Assembly (NCBI GenBank): GCA_017412705.1
Contig: JAFPWS010000032.1
Location: 62,001 to 126,000, forward strand
DNA: 64,000 nucleotides
Direction of reading: 5' to 3'
Source of the DNA: Prevotella sp.
GTDB lineage: Bacteria; Bacteroidota; Bacteroidia; Bacteroidales; Bacteroidaceae
Below are positions 34,048 through 43,905 of this stretch, piece by piece. Under the pieces are notes generated by a model. That model was not told where the DNA came from. It made no database searches and worked only from the letters and a program-made list of their open reading frames with translations. A program made the translations under genes and the position numbers. The first letter of the stretch is position 1; the number at the start of each line of letters is the position of its first letter.

Positions 34048-35052
34048 TTATTTGACATAAAACTCGCGCCTTAAGGGATAATGGTTACGTAATTTCTCGA
34101 AGTCTTGCGGAGCCTGTCTGAGGTGCCTGGTATCCACCAAAGGGTCATACAATTGGAGGGACTCTCCCGTATAGATGAAGCCGTCAGGCAACGAGGGTGC
34201 CTCGATGTGTCCTGGATGAGGAAGACGGAAGTGACGACACAGGGCTTCTATCACCATGTTGTCAGCATTCACCTTACCATCAGCAGAGTAGCCTGCTATA
34301 TGAGGAGTGCCTATGAAAACGCGCTGTAGCAGACGTTCGTCCAACTGGGGCTCATTTTCCCAGACGTCAATGACAGCATCCACCACCCTACCCTCTTCAA
34401 GAGCAGACAGCAGGGCATCGTTATCCACCACCTCGCCACGACTGGTATTTACTATATAAGGTACGCGAGAGAGCCGATGGAAGAAAGCCTCATCAGCCAT
34501 GTGGTAGGTAGCATAGGGTCCTTCATGGGTTAAGGGAACGTGAAAAGTAATGACATCTGCCTCACGTTCTATCACCTCCAAGGGTACGAAACCCGCGTGT
34601 CCCAACGGAGGGTCGCACACCAGGACGCGCATGCCTAAGCGTTCTGCTACAGCTTTAACCTTGGAACCCACATGGCCACAACCCACAATACCTATTGTGG
34701 AGCCATGAAGAGCGAGCCCTTTCCTCTGCCCGAGCAGCAGAAGCGAACACTCGACATACTGGGCCACGGAGCCTGAGTTGCAGCCGGGACAGTTGGTCCA
34801 CCTGATGCCTGCCTGCCGCAGATAGTCGGCATCTATATGGTCAAAGCCGATGGTTGCCGTCGCCACAAACTGCACCCGGCTGCCTTCCAGGAGCTGCCTG
34901 TCGCAACGGGTACGGGTCCTGACGACGAGAGCGTCGGCGTCGCGGACGTCATCAGCACAAATCGCGGCACCTCGCAGCGCCACCACCTCATCGGCCAGCA
35001 GCGCCAGCTTTTCACGAATATACGGTATCTTATCGTCGACCACTATCTTCAT
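34048..35052 (-). CDS. pdxB: Erythronate-4-phosphate dehydrogenase
   Basis: This 334-residue D-2-hydroxyacid dehydrogenase starts MKIVVDDKIPYIREKL, the PdxB opening. The Rossmann motif GIVGCGHVGSKVKAVAERLG, the substrate Arg in NTSRGEVVDNDALL and the His of GTPHIAGYSADGK are visible. It oxidises 4-phosphoerythronate in the DXP-dependent route to pyridoxal phosphate. The C-terminal dimerisation region is short. The reading frame continues upstream through a promoter repeat (35062-35181), but the conserved start and the promoter show the true ATG is at 35052. Confidence 0.9.
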   Translation of the reverse strand: MKIVVDDKIPYIREKLALLADEVVALRGAAICADDVRDADALVVRTRTRCDRQLLEGSRVQFVATATIGFDHIDADYLRQAGIRWTNCPGCNSGSVAQYVECSLLLLGQRKGLALHGSTIGIVGCGHVGSKVKAVAERLGMRVLVCDPPLGHAGFVPLEVIEREADVITFHVPLTHEGPYATYHMADEAFFHRLSRVPYIVNTSRGEVVDNDALLSALEEGRVVDAVIDVWENEPQLDERLLQRVFIGTPHIAGYSADGKVNADNMVIEALCRHFRLPHPGHIEAPSLPDGFIYTGESLQLYDPLVDTRHLRQAPQDFEKLRNHYPLRREFYVK

Positions 35053-35061
35053 AACCGCGGA

Positions 35062-35130
35062 CAAAGATACGAATAAGTGAGCACAATGCCAAAGAAAAGC
35101 CCGATTTTCTTTTGCATTGTCGAACGCGAG
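35062..35130 (-). repeat. Dispersed promoter-bearing palindromic repeat, copy upstream of pdxB
   Basis: Read on the minus strand: CTCGCGTTCGACAATGC, a palindrome (arms 35105-35120 and 35083-35098, 15 of 16 bases paired), then -33 TTTG overlapping the second arm, GCTCACTTATTCG, and -7 TATCTTTG at 35062-35069. The -7 box is 9 bases before the pdxB ATG. It matches copies at 43611-43680 and 48171-48241 nearly base for base, except for paired changes in the arms. Confidence 0.8.
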
Positions 35131-35181
35131 TATCTTCTCCAAGAGGGGAGAAAGATACGAATAAGTGAGCAAAAAGCCAAA
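35131..35181 (-). repeat. Second, partial promoter repeat behind the pdxB copy
   Basis: Read on the minus strand: TTTGGCTTTTTGCTCACTT, then ATTCG, TATCTTTC (one base off consensus), and a small palindrome of CTCCCCTC and GAGAAG type. It is head-to-tail with the copy at 35062-35130 and points the same way. Confidence 0.7.
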
Positions 35182-35229
35182 TTGATACCAAAAAATTGTG
35201 AATTGTAGGGGATATTAAGAATTATTTCG

Positions 35230-35237
35230 TATCTTTG
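35230..35237 (+). promoter_or_regulatory. Putative -7 box for the DUF4254 gene
   Basis: TATCTTTG followed by CAGC, 24 bases before the ATG at 35262. It would drive the DUF4254-GT9-rubredoxin run. Confidence 0.55.
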
Positions 35238-35261
35238 CAGCAAATAAAAACAATTTCGTGT

Positions 35262-35864
35262 ATGGCTTTTACAAAACAGGCAAACCAAATCTTCGTGCAG
35301 GCTATCCGTGACTACCACCTGACGGACCGTGTGGATACCGACATCAACAATCCCTACCGGCACGACAGCATTGAGTACAAACTCTACCTGAAATGCTGGA
35401 TAGACACCGTACAGTGGCACTTGGAGGACATCATCCGCGACCCCCACATCGACCCCGTTGAAGCACTGGGGCTGAAGCGTCGCATAGACCGTTCCAACCA
35501 GGACCGCACCGACCTGGTGGAAGAGATAGACAGCTACTTCCGTCAGCTGTACAGTGAGGCAAGGCCCCTGCCCGACGCCCGCCTGAACACGGAGAGCCCC
35601 GCATGGGCCGTCGACAGGCTGAGCATCCTGGCACTGAAGATATGGCACATGCAGGAGCAGACGGAGCGCAAGGATGCCGACCAGGCCCACCGGAACCGCT
35701 GCCAGGCCAAGCTCGACGTGCTGCGCGAGCAGCAGGCAGACCTCTCGACAGCTATCGACCAGCTGTTGGAGGACATCGAGGCAGGCCGCAAGTACATGAA
35801 GGTTTACCGCCAGATGAAGATGTACAACGACCCCAGCACCAACCCCATCCTTTATAAAAAGTAA
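35262..35864 (+). CDS. DUF4254 protein
   Basis: This 200-residue, wholly helical soluble protein has a repeated pattern of short basic and acidic helices (YKLYLKCWIDTVQWHLEDII, RIDRSNQDRTDLVEEID, LSILALKIWHMQEQTER). This fits DUF4254, a Bacteroidota family usually encoded next to a family 9 glycosyltransferase, as here. The gap to the GT9 gene is four bases. I know of no biochemical function; the linkage suggests a role in lipopolysaccharide-type glycan assembly. The ATG at 35262 is preferred over a non-ATG start 27 bases upstream that would overlap the promoter. Confidence 0.85.
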   Translation: MAFTKQANQIFVQAIRDYHLTDRVDTDINNPYRHDSIEYKLYLKCWIDTVQWHLEDIIRDPHIDPVEALGLKRRIDRSNQDRTDLVEEIDSYFRQLYSEARPLPDARLNTESPAWAVDRLSILALKIWHMQEQTERKDADQAHRNRCQAKLDVLREQQADLSTAIDQLLEDIEAGRKYMKVYRQMKMYNDPSTNPILYKK

Positions 35865-35868
35865 AGAA

Positions 35869-36918
35869 GTGAAGAAAGAGCATATCCTCGTCATACGTTT
35901 TTCAGCCCTTGGCGATGTGGCCATGACCGTCCCCGTGATATGGTCGCTGGCCCGCCAATATCCTGATTTGCGCATCACCGTGCTCAGCCGTAACTCGTCG
36001 CGACCCTTGTTTGAAGACCTGGCGCCCAACGTGGGATTCATGGGCGCCGACCTCAAATGCGAATACAGAGGCATCAAAGGACTTAACGCCCTTTACCGGC
36101 GACTCACTGCCAAGCAGTTTACGGCTATCGCCGACCTGCACAACGTGCTGCGCTCGGAGTTTCTTCGTATGCGCTTCAACCTGGGACGCTATCGGGTGGC
36201 CCATATCAACAAGCATCGCAAGGGGCGCAGACGGCTGACCTCGCAGAACAACAAGCTTCTCGTCCAGCAGCCTACCTCCTTCGAAAACTATGTCGAGGTG
36301 TTCCGCCGGCTGGGCTATCCCGTCACCATCGACTTCCACAGCATCTTCCCGCCGGAGGGTGGCAACCTCAACCTGTTGCCGGGGCCCATCAACGTAAAGA
36401 ACTCGTTCGAACAGTGGATAGGCATCGCTCCCTTTGCTGCCCACAAGGTCAAGGTGTATCCTCCCGAGCTAATGCAGCAGGTGATAGAGCAGCTCTGCCG
36501 ACAACACCCCAAGGCCCGCATCCTGCTCTTCGGACGCGGGGCGGAGGAGGAGAAGTGGTTCAACGTCTGGTGCCGGCAGTATGGCCAATGCCTCAACGTA
36601 GGACAGTATGCCGACTCCATGCACCAGGAGCTCATCCTCATGAGCCATCTGGACGTCATGCTCTCCATGGACTCCGCCAACATGCACCTGGCCTCGCTGA
36701 CAGGCATTCCCGTGGTCAGCGTATGGGGAGCAACCCATTCCTACGCAGGGTTCATGGGATGGAACCAGTCAGAGCAGAATGCCATCCAGCTGGACCTTGA
36801 CTGTCGCCCGTGCAGCATCTTCGGACAGAAGAACTGCCGGCGCGGCGACTATGCCTGCCTGTATCAAATCAGACCAACGACAATCGTTGAGAAAATCAAT
36901 ACATTTATTACTAACTAA
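35869..36918 (+). CDS. Family 9 glycosyltransferase (heptosyltransferase-like)
   Basis: This 349-residue GT-B enzyme starts at a GTG. The N-terminal domain opens [20 protein letters not shown], the classic GT9/ADP-heptose transferase start. The C-terminal domain has [18 protein letters not shown] (donor-binding loop), [13 protein letters not shown], and [20 protein letters not shown], with the conserved Asp-Ser-x-x-x-His pattern. It likely adds a sugar to the lipopolysaccharide core on the cytoplasmic face. C-terminal Cys residues ([19 protein letters not shown]) may bind metal or form structural links. It is encoded four bases after the DUF4254 gene. Confidence 0.88.
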   Translation: MKKEHILVIRFSALGDVAMTVPVIWSLARQYPDLRITVLSRNSSRPLFEDLAPNVGFMGADLKCEYRGIKGLNALYRRLTAKQFTAIADLHNVLRSEFLRMRFNLGRYRVAHINKHRKGRRRLTSQNNKLLVQQPTSFENYVEVFRRLGYPVTIDFHSIFPPEGGNLNLLPGPINVKNSFEQWIGIAPFAAHKVKVYPPELMQQVIEQLCRQHPKARILLFGRGAEEEKWFNVWCRQYGQCLNVGQYADSMHQELILMSHLDVMLSMDSANMHLASLTGIPVVSVWGATHSYAGFMGWNQSEQNAIQLDLDCRPCSIFGQKNCRRGDYACLYQIRPTTIVEKINTFITN

Positions 36919-36932
36919 ACACGTTTAAGATT

Positions 36933-37094
36933 ATGAAAAAGTACATCTGCGACACTTGTGGTTATGTGTATGACCCCGAAGTAGGCGATCCCGACAGCGG
37001 CATCGCTCCCGGCACCGCCTTCGAAGACATTCCTGAGGATTGGGTATGCCCCATCTGCGGAGTGGGCAAGGACGACTTCTCGGTAGAGGAGTAA
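36933..37094 (+). CDS. Rubredoxin
   Basis: This 53-residue protein has two C-x-x-C knuckles, [16 protein letters not shown] at the N-terminus and [13 protein letters not shown] at the C-terminus, which bind one iron atom. The length and the [10 protein letters not shown] loop are typical. It is a small cytoplasmic electron carrier, often for peroxide or superoxide reduction in anaerobes. No partner oxidoreductase is adjacent. It lies 14 bases after the GT9 gene, and a strong terminator follows it. Confidence 0.95.
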   Translation: MKKYICDTCGYVYDPEVGDPDSGIAPGTAFEDIPEDWVCPICGVGKDDFSVEE

Positions 37095-37096
37095 GT

Positions 37097-37134
37097 GAAA
37101 AAGTGAGCTTACCGTTTGGTCAGCTCACTTTTTC
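37097..37134 (+). terminator. Intrinsic terminator after rubredoxin
   Basis: GAAAAAGTGAGCT (37097-37109) pairs perfectly with AGCTCACTTTTTC (37122-37134) around a 12-base loop, with the T-run inside the 3' arm. It begins two bases after the stop codon and separates the GT9 operon from ychF. Confidence 0.85.
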
Positions 37135-37138
37135 TTCG

Positions 37139-37146
37139 TAACTTTG
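37139..37146 (+). promoter_or_regulatory. Putative -7 box for ychF
   Basis: TAACTTTG followed by CAAC, four bases after the preceding terminator and 27 bases before the ychF ATG. Confidence 0.6.
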
Positions 37147-37173
37147 CAACCCGAAGTTAATACGTATTAAGAC

Positions 37174-38274
37174 ATGTCATTAAAATGTGGTATTGTGGGA
37201 CTGCCCAACGTGGGTAAGTCTACTTTGTTCAACTGCCTGTCGAGTGCCAAGGCACAGGCGGCAAACTTTCCTTTCTGTACGATTGAGCCCAACGTGGGTG
37301 TGATTACCGTTCCCGACGAGCGCCTGACCAAGCTGGCAGAGCTGGTGCACCCGGGACGCATCGTTCCTGCCACCTGTGAAATCGTGGACATTGCAGGACT
37401 CGTCAAAGGTGCCTCGAAGGGCGAAGGGTTAGGTAACAAGTTTTTGGGTAACATTCGCGAGACGGACGCCATCATCCATGTGCTGCGCTGTTTTGAGGAC
37501 GAGAATATAACCCATGTTGACGGTACCATCGACCCCATCCGCGACAAGGAGATTATCGACACGGAGCTTCAGCTGAAGGACCTGGAGACCATCGAGAGCC
37601 GACTGGCCAAGACGGAGAAGGCTGCTGCCGCCGGCAACAAGGACGCCAAGGTGGAGGTCACCGTGCTGAAGGCTTACAAGGAGGTCTTGGAGCAGGGCAG
37701 GAACGCCCGTATCGTGGAGTTCGAGAGCAAGGACGAGCAGGACTGCGCCCGTAACCTCTTCCTGCTGACGGCCAAGCCCGTGCTGTACGTCTGCAACGTC
37801 AGCGAGGCTGATGCCAAGAGCGGCAACGACTTCACCCAGAAAGTCGAGGCGCTGGCCAAGGAAGAGGGTGCCGAGTCGATGGTCATTGCCGCCAAGACGG
37901 AAGAGGACATCGCCGAACTCGAAAGCTACGAGGACAAGCAGCTGTTCCTGGAAGAGTTAGGCTTGGAGGAGAGCGGTGTCAACCGCCTCATCAAGAAAGC
38001 CTACGCCCTGCTGAACCTCGAGACCTTCATCACCGCTGGCGAGATGGAGGTGAAGGCCTGGACCTACAAGAAGGGCTGGAAGGCGCCCCAGTGTGCCGGC
38101 GTCATCCATACCGACTTCGAGAAGGGCTTCATCCGCGCCGAGGTCATCAAGTACGACGACTATATCCAGTATGGCTCAGAGGCCGCTGTCCGCGAGGCAG
38201 GCAAGATGGGCATCGAAGGCAAGGACTATGTGGTGCAGGACGGCGACATCATGCACTTCCGATTTAATGTTTAG
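37174..38274 (+). CDS. ychF: Ribosome-associated YchF/Ola1-type ATPase
   Basis: This 366-residue protein starts MSLKCGIVGLPNVGKSTLFN, where GLPNVGKST is the P-loop, and continues with NFPFCTIEPNVGVI and DIAGLVKGASKGEGLGNKFL. The NVSEADAKS stretch replaces the usual NKxD, as expected in this ATP-preferring Obg relative. The TGS domain at the C-terminus ends DYVVQDGDIMHFRFNV. YchF binds ribosomes and is linked to stress control. It stands as the first gene of a run with lgt and a sensor kinase. Confidence 0.95.
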   Translation: MSLKCGIVGLPNVGKSTLFNCLSSAKAQAANFPFCTIEPNVGVITVPDERLTKLAELVHPGRIVPATCEIVDIAGLVKGASKGEGLGNKFLGNIRETDAIIHVLRCFEDENITHVDGTIDPIRDKEIIDTELQLKDLETIESRLAKTEKAAAAGNKDAKVEVTVLKAYKEVLEQGRNARIVEFESKDEQDCARNLFLLTAKPVLYVCNVSEADAKSGNDFTQKVEALAKEEGAESMVIAAKTEEDIAELESYEDKQLFLEELGLEESGVNRLIKKAYALLNLETFITAGEMEVKAWTYKKGWKAPQCAGVIHTDFEKGFIRAEVIKYDDYIQYGSEAAVREAGKMGIEGKDYVVQDGDIMHFRFNV

Positions 38275-38279
38275 GAGGT

Positions 38280-38311
38280 CGGAATAACGGAATAATGGAA
38301 TAACGGAATAT
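38280..38311. repeat. Four tandem 8-bp units before lgt
   Basis: CGGAATAA, CGGAATAA, TGGAATAA and CGGAATAT lie head to tail between the ychF stop and the lgt ATG at 38316. Each contains GGAA, a weak ribosome-binding core, so unit number would change the distance between possible binding sites and the start codon. Confidence 0.75.
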
Positions 38312-38315
38312 AGAA

Positions 38316-39131
38316 ATGTCGAACCTACTATACATCATCTGGAACCCTAACGAGGGCTTTGGGCCCTTTCGCTGGTACGGGCTGTGCTGGCTGATAGGAT
38401 TGGCGCTGGCGTACTTTGTAGTGAAAAGGCTCTATAAGGAGCAGAACATCAAGGACGAATTGTTCGACCCCCTGTTCATCTATTGCTTCTTCGGCATCCT
38501 GCTGGGAGCGCGTCTGGGACATTGCATCTTCTATGAGCCCGACTATTTCCTGACTTCCTTCAAGGGATTTGTAGAGATGTTCGTGCCCATCCGTTTCTTG
38601 GAAGAAGGTGGGTGGAAATACATCGGCTATCAGGGCCTGGCCTCGCATGGTGGCACGCTGGGCTTGATTATCGCCCTGTGGCTGTATGTCCGTAAGAGCA
38701 AGCTCAGCATCTGGCGTGTGTTGGACAACATTGCCATTGCCACAGGCACCACAGCCTGCTTCATCCGCCTGGGCAACCTCATGAACTCAGAGATAATCGG
38801 TAAGGTGACCGACGTGCCCTGGGCCTTTGTCTTTGAGAAGGTCGACCTGGTGCCCCGCCACCCAGGACAGCTCTACGAAGCCATTGCCTATGGCATCCTG
38901 TTCTTACTGATGTGGTGGCTGCACAAACGCATGCCCCAGAAAATCGGCACAGGCTGGTACTTCGGCTTCTGCCTGTTCTACATCTTCACCTTCCGCTTCT
39001 TCATCGAGTATACGAAGGAAATCCAGGAGGCCTTCGAAGCCTCGATGCCCCTCGACATGGGACAAATCCTGTCTATCCCCTTCATCATCATCGGACTCGT
39101 CTGCATGTTCAGAAAAACGAAACAAGTATAA
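38316..39131 (+). CDS. lgt: Prolipoprotein diacylglyceryl transferase
   Basis: This 271-residue protein has about seven membrane helices. Key landmarks are [31 protein letters not shown], the HGGTLG motif ([16 protein letters not shown]) and the signature [29 protein letters not shown] follows and contains further conserved polar residues. It transfers diacylglycerol to the lipobox Cys of prolipoproteins such as the serpin and Ig-like lipoproteins in this window. Four 8-bp repeats fill its ribosome-binding region. The sensor kinase begins 26 bases downstream. Confidence 0.94.
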   Translation: MSNLLYIIWNPNEGFGPFRWYGLCWLIGLALAYFVVKRLYKEQNIKDELFDPLFIYCFFGILLGARLGHCIFYEPDYFLTSFKGFVEMFVPIRFLEEGGWKYIGYQGLASHGGTLGLIIALWLYVRKSKLSIWRVLDNIAIATGTTACFIRLGNLMNSEIIGKVTDVPWAFVFEKVDLVPRHPGQLYEAIAYGILFLLMWWLHKRMPQKIGTGWYFGFCLFYIFTFRFFIEYTKEIQEAFEASMPLDMGQILSIPFIIIGLVCMFRKTKQV

Positions 39132-39157
39132 GTCTGTCGCCTACCTCCTATTGCCCT

Positions 39158-40972
39158 ATGAGACCTAAAACCTTCTTCCTGCTATTAACCCTGTTGTTGT
39201 GCTGTCTGGGAATAAATGCCCAGCAACAACAGGATACGGCGTTTAGAAAACTGTATCAGCAATATTTTAAACTGTACAACAAGCCTGAGAAGGAGAAGGA
39301 ATTCTGGGAAACGTCCAAGAAAGTAGAGGCTTACTACAAAAAACAAGGACGGCAGCGCTCTTACTATAAGATGCGTCAGAACGAAGTGCTGTATTTGGTA
39401 GATCACGGCAGGGCCTATCAGGCCATCAAGCGCTCCAATGAAATCCTGGAAGAGATGAAAGCCGAGGGTGCCAAGCACTTCGACATCGTCTACACGTCGC
39501 TGGCTACGGTCTATGAGTCGCGAGGCAACTACCGCATGGCGAAACACTACTTCATGGAGTCGATGAAGAATGTCAACATGGCCGACAGCGGAGCCCTGAT
39601 CAGCATCTATTCCCGTATAGCATCGCTACAGTCGACCCGCGAACCCAAGGAAGCCTGGGAATGGAACGAGAAGTTTGGCTCGCTCGCCATCGTTTATCCA
39701 GACTATTACAAGATGTATCTGGCCCAGAAAGGGCAAATCAGCTTCTTCATGAACGACAAGGCCAGATTCACAAAGGCTAAGGCGGAGTTCGACGACTATC
39801 TGAAGCAGCACAATTTCGTCGACAGCGTGGGAATGGTATCCATGAGCATCTTCCAGAAGACCTTCAACGAACAATATGACGAGGCTCTGGCGCTACTGGA
39901 CCAAAAGGAGGTGCCAGGATTGGACATCATCACCATTCACGACGTGAAAGGCCGCATTTATGAGACGATGGGTCGCTACGACCTCTGTCTGAAGGAGTCG
40001 GCCATCCGTCGCGACTTGCGCGACTCGCTGAACAGCGACCTGCTCTACGACAACATCAACGCCGTCAATGCAGAGGCCGGACTGACGCTGTTGACCGAGA
40101 AGGCGGAGAAAGACCATGAAGCCATGATAAGGGAAGCCGCCAAAGAACGGGAACGCTGGTTTGCCGCTGTCATCGGACTGCTGGCTGTAGCCCTCGGACT
40201 GGTGGCTTCGCGTTATCTGCAGAAACGCCGCTATCAGAAGAAACTGCTGAAGCAGAACAAAGAGCTGGAGATAGCCCTCGACCGTGCCCAGGAGTCTGAC
40301 CGCATGAAGTCCTCGTTCATCGAGCACGTGAGCCACGAGATTCGCACCCCGCTGAACGTCATTACCGGCTTTGCACAGATTATTACCAACCCTGACTACG
40401 AACTGGAGGACGACGAGCGCAACACCATGCTCAACGACATCAGCAAGAACACTATCGAGATTACCAACATCGTCAACGAACTGTTGGAGGTTTCCGAGGA
40501 CGAGAGTCGCGAGCACTACGAGCTTACGGACAACGTCAACATCCACCAGTTGTGCCAGGAGGTTGTCAACAATGCATCTGTCGTGAATAATGGTCGCCTG
40601 GAACTGAGCTATAAGAATATGCTCGACCAGAACTATACCCTCCTCACCAACAAGCAGGCGCTGAGGAAGATTCTGAACCAGCTGATGAAGAACGCCCTGA
40701 AGTTCACCCAACAGGGAGAGATTGAGCTGAAGGTAAGAGAGCGTGCCGCTAACGGGGGCCTGGAGTTCACCATTACCGATACGGGCATCGGCATCGACGA
40801 ACAGTACCACGAGAAGGTTTTTGAGCGTTTCTTCAAGGTAGACCCCTTCAAGCAGGGCTTGGGCCTGGGTCTCACCATGTGTCGTAAGATGGCAGAGCTG
40901 ATGGGTGGTTCGCTGACTATCGATTCCTCTTATAAGAAAGGTACGCGCCTCGTCCTGGTACTACCTACCTGA
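39158..40972 (+). CDS. Periplasmic-TPR sensor histidine kinase
   Basis: The 604-residue protein has a signal peptide (1-21), helical TPR-like repeats to about residue 320 and one membrane helix ([21 protein letters not shown] split by the membrane, about 325-345). The kinase core follows: H-box [21 protein letters not shown]-box [16 protein letters not shown]1-box DTGIGI and G2-box [18 protein letters not shown]. The TPR region should sense a periplasmic signal. No response regulator is adjacent. The gene overlaps the 3' end of convergent mutS by 12 bases. Confidence 0.88.
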   Translation: MRPKTFFLLLTLLLCCLGINAQQQQDTAFRKLYQQYFKLYNKPEKEKEFWETSKKVEAYYKKQGRQRSYYKMRQNEVLYLVDHGRAYQAIKRSNEILEEMKAEGAKHFDIVYTSLATVYESRGNYRMAKHYFMESMKNVNMADSGALISIYSRIASLQSTREPKEAWEWNEKFGSLAIVYPDYYKMYLAQKGQISFFMNDKARFTKAKAEFDDYLKQHNFVDSVGMVSMSIFQKTFNEQYDEALALLDQKEVPGLDIITIHDVKGRIYETMGRYDLCLKESAIRRDLRDSLNSDLLYDNINAVNAEAGLTLLTEKAEKDHEAMIREAAKERERWFAAVIGLLAVALGLVASRYLQKRRYQKKLLKQNKELEIALDRAQESDRMKSSFIEHVSHEIRTPLNVITGFAQIITNPDYELEDDERNTMLNDISKNTIEITNIVNELLEVSEDESREHYELTDNVNIHQLCQEVVNNASVVNNGRLELSYKNMLDQNYTLLTNKQALRKILNQLMKNALKFTQQGEIELKVRERAANGGLEFTITDTGIGIDEQYHEKVFERFFKVDPFKQGLGLGLTMCRKMAELMGGSLTIDSSYKKGTRLVLVLPT

Positions 40973-43585
40973 TACGATGCGCTTGATGTCGTTCAGCTTG
41001 TTGAGTGCCTCCAAAGGTGTCAGGTTGTTGACATCCAGTCCCAGTATCTCATCGCGAATCTGACTAAGCACAGGGTCATCCAACTGGAAGAACGACAGCT
41101 GCATACCCTCACGAGAGGCGGCAATTTCCGCCGTAGGCTTGCCTACGGTGCCTACCTGGGCGTTTTCGGCCTCTAACTGCTTCAGTATCACGTTGGCACG
41201 CTTCACTATCGAGCGGGGCATGCCTGCTATCTCGGCCACATGGATACCGAACGAGTGCTCGCTACCTCCCTTTTCCAGTTTGCGCAGGAAGATGACCTTG
41301 CCCTCCACCTCCTTGACGCTGACGTTGTAGTTCTTGATGCGCTTGAAGTTCTTCTCCATCTCGTTCAGCTCGTGGTAGTGGGTGGCGAAGAGTGTGCGGG
41401 CATGGGCCTTAGGCTGTTCGTGCAGGTACTCCACAATAGCCCAGGCAATGGAGATGCCGTCATAGGTAGAGGTGCCCCGGCCCAGCTCGTCGAAGAGTAC
41501 CAGCGAGCGAGGCGTCACATTATTCAATATATTGGAGGCCTCCGTCATCTCGACCATGAAGGTCGACTCGCCCAGCGAGATGTTGTCTGAAGCCCCTACC
41601 CTCGTGAATATCTTGTCCACCAGGCCTATGCGTGCACTCTCCGCCGGCACGAAGCTGCCTGTCTGGGCCAGCAGGGTGATGAGTGCCGTCTGGCGCAACA
41701 GGGCCGACTTACCAGCCATATTAGGACCTGTGATGATGATGATCTGCTGGCGCTCGTTGTCCAAATAGATATCGTTGGGGACGTAGCGCTCTCCTATAGG
41801 CAGCTGGGTCTCTATGACAGGGTGGCGGCCCTGCTTGATGTCGATAGTCTCCGACGAGTCGATGACGGGACGCACATAATGGTTCTCCTCTGCTGTCTTT
41901 GCCGCGCTGAGCAGGCAGTCAAGACGGGCAATGACGTTGGCGTCCTGCTGCACCTGCGAGATGAAAGCCTGCGCTGCAACCACCAGATTCATGAAGAGCT
42001 GCTGCTCCAAGGACAGTATCTTGTCCTCAGCACCCAGAATCTTCTCCTCATACTCCTTCAGCTCCTGCGTGATATAGCGCTCTGCCTGCGCCAAAGTCTG
42101 CTTGCGAACCCACTCCTGGGGCACCTTGTCCTTATAGGTGTTGCGCACCTCTAAATAATAGCCGAAGACATTGTTGTAGCCTATCTTCAGCGAGCTGATG
42201 CCCGTCTGCTGGGCCTCGCGCTCCTGAATCTGCAACAGGTAGTCCTTGCCCGAATAGGCGATATGCCGGAGCTCGTCAAGCTCTGCGTTCACGCCGTCGC
42301 GGATGACACCTCCCTTCTGCACCTGCTGGGGAGGGTCGTTAGTAACCTCGCGCTCTATACGGTCACGAAGCTCCTCGCAGAGACTCAGGCGCTCCCCTAC
42401 CCTCTGCAGCGACTCGTTGGTGGCCTCCATGCAAGCGGCCTTGATGGGCGCAATGGCCTTGAGGGCTGTCTTCAGCTGAACCATCTCACGGGGCGACACT
42501 CGTCCTGTTGCCACCTTCGAGACTATGCGCTCCAAGTCGCCGATGCGCTGCAGGTGGTCGTCGATGGTCAGCCGGAACTGGGGCTCGCGGAAGAAGTAGT
42601 CCACGATGTCCAGACGCTGGTTGATGGGCTTCTCGTCCTTCAGGGGGAACACGAGCCAGCGGCGCAGCAGCCGGCCACCCATGGGCGACACCGTGCGGTC
42701 AATGACGTCGAGCAGACTTCTACCGTCTTCCTGCATGGGGCTGACGAGCTCCAGCGAGCGGACGGTGAACTTGTCCAGACGGACATAGCGTTCCTCCTCT
42801 ATGCGGGAAAGCGTGGTGATATGGGCTATCTGCGTGTGCAGCGTCTGCTCCAGGTACTGCAAGATGGCACCTGCGGCAATGACGCCGCTCTTCAGGTGGT
42901 CCACGCCAAAGCCCTTGAGCGACTTGACGTTAAAATGCTTGTAGAGCTTCTGGTGGGCCGTCTGCTCGGTAAACACCCACTCGTCAAGCTCGAAGGTCAC
43001 CAGACGCGTACCGAAATAGCGCTCGAAGTCGTGCCTGCGCTCCCTGTCGAAGAGCACCTCCTTGGGTTGGAAGTTGCCAATAAGCTTCTCCACATAGTCG
43101 TAAGTGCCCTCGCCCGTCAGGAACTCGCCCGTCGAAATGTCGAGGAAGGCAACACCACAAGCAGCCTTGCCAAAGTGGACAGCACAGAGGAAGTTGTTCT
43201 CCTTGTAGTTCAAGACCGTATCCTGCATGGCCACACCAGGCGTCACCAGCTCCGTAATGCCGCGCTTCACCAACTTCTTGGCCAGCTTCGGGTCTTCCAG
43301 CTGGTCGCAGATGGCCACACGCTTGCCTGCCCGGATGAGCTTGGGCAGATAGGTGTCCAGCGCGTGATGGGGGAAACCCGCCATCTCGTCGCCCTTCACC
43401 CCTGCCCCATTGTTACGATGCGTCAGCGTGATGCCCAGTATCTGAGCCGCTATGACGGCATCGTCGCAATAGGTCTCGTAGAAGTCGCCACAACGAAACA
43501 GCAGCAAGGCCTCAGGGTATTTAGCCTTGAAGTCGAAAAACTGTTTCATCATGGGAGTAAGCTCCTTGCCGTCCTTCTTCGCCAT
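40961..43585 (-). CDS. mutS: DNA mismatch repair protein MutS
   Basis: This 874-residue protein has the mismatch-contact motif [14 protein letters not shown] (Phe-x-Glu) at about residues 30-45 and the ATPase Walker [27 protein letters not shown] forms Walker B, and ATHYHEL the His motif. It recognises mismatches and starts repair. The reading frame extends upstream of the chosen ATG at 43585 through promoter repeats, giving a spurious N-terminal extension. The family start [20 protein letters not shown], with a TATCTTTG box 25 bases upstream, argues for 43585. Confidence 0.96.
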   Translation of the reverse strand: MAKKDGKELTPMMKQFFDFKAKYPEALLLFRCGDFYETYCDDAVIAAQILGITLTHRNNGAGVKGDEMAGFPHHALDTYLPKLIRAGKRVAICDQLEDPKLAKKLVKRGITELVTPGVAMQDTVLNYKENNFLCAVHFGKAACGVAFLDISTGEFLTGEGTYDYVEKLIGNFQPKEVLFDRERRHDFERYFGTRLVTFELDEWVFTEQTAHQKLYKHFNVKSLKGFGVDHLKSGVIAAGAILQYLEQTLHTQIAHITTLSRIEEERYVRLDKFTVRSLELVSPMQEDGRSLLDVIDRTVSPMGGRLLRRWLVFPLKDEKPINQRLDIVDYFFREPQFRLTIDDHLQRIGDLERIVSKVATGRVSPREMVQLKTALKAIAPIKAACMEATNESLQRVGERLSLCEELRDRIEREVTNDPPQQVQKGGVIRDGVNAELDELRHIAYSGKDYLLQIQEREAQQTGISSLKIGYNNVFGYYLEVRNTYKDKVPQEWVRKQTLAQAERYITQELKEYEEKILGAEDKILSLEQQLFMNLVVAAQAFISQVQQDANVIARLDCLLSAAKTAEENHYVRPVIDSSETIDIKQGRHPVIETQLPIGERYVPNDIYLDNERQQIIIITGPNMAGKSALLRQTALITLLAQTGSFVPAESARIGLVDKIFTRVGASDNISLGESTFMVEMTEASNILNNVTPRSLVLFDELGRGTSTYDGISIAWAIVEYLHEQPKAHARTLFATHYHELNEMEKNFKRIKNYNVSVKEVEGKVIFLRKLEKGGSEHSFGIHVAEIAGMPRSIVKRANVILKQLEAENAQVGTVGKPTAEIAASREGMQLSFFQLDDPVLSQIRDEILGLDVNNLTPLEALNKLNDIKRIVSGR

Positions 43586-43610
43586 CTTCGTCACACTTGC
43601 TTTTGAACTG

Positions 43611-43680
43611 CAAAGATAAGAATAAGTGAGCAGAATGCCAAAAGAAAAAGAGAATTTTTTCTTTTGCATTCTCGAACGTG
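43611..43680 (-). repeat. Dispersed promoter-bearing palindromic repeat, copy upstream of mutS
   Basis: Read on the minus strand: CTCACGTTCGAGAATGC, a palindrome (arms 43655-43672 and 43632-43649), -33 TTTG overlapping the second arm, GCTCACTTATTCT, and -7 TATCTTTG at 43611-43618. The palindrome arms end in GAATGC/GCATTC rather than the CAATGC/GCATTG of the pdxB copy. Confidence 0.85.
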
Positions 43681-43685
43681 AGATT

Positions 43686-43745
43686 GCATTGCAACGCCAC
43701 ACTCCCAGAGGGAGAACGCCACACTCTTCACCTTTAGGTAAGAGA
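43686..43745. repeat. Modular AACGCCACACTC palindrome element
   Basis: GCATTGC, AACGCCACACTC with palindrome CTCCCAGAGGGAG, then AACGCCACACTC with palindrome CTCTTCACCTTTAGGTAAGAG. The same modules, with other palindromes, occur at 23632-23745 and 47010-47165. Confidence 0.8.
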
Positions 43746-43860
43746 ATTTTCGAGCGAAGCTCAAAGATAATGAAAACCGAGTGAAATGCAAAGAAAAAAA
43801 ACGTTTTTCTTTCATTTCCGAGGTGCATCTTACCTTCTCCAAAGGAGAAAGATAATGAAA
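43746..43860 (-). repeat. Further head-to-tail promoter-repeat units upstream of mutS
   Basis: On the minus strand a unit has -33 TTTG (43789-43792), a 19-base spacer and -7 TATCTTTG (43762-43769), followed by the short palindrome AGCTTCGCTCGAA. A second, weaker unit has TATCTTTC at 43850-43857 followed by TCCTTTGGAGAAGG. Both point to mutS, giving three promoter-like units in 250 bp. Confidence 0.7.
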
Positions 43861-43905
43861 ACCGAACGAAAAAACAAATTTATTTTTTGAAAATAATAAA
43901 ATCGT

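Noticed and set aside
35053..35172. N-terminal extension of PdxB
   Set aside because: The upstream codons are the promoter repeat; PdxB proteins start at MKIVVDD.
43586..43828. N-terminal extension of MutS containing [13 protein letters not shown]
   Set aside because: It reads through the promoter and palindrome repeats; the family start, a TATCTTTG box and position of other MutS proteins place the ATG at 43585.
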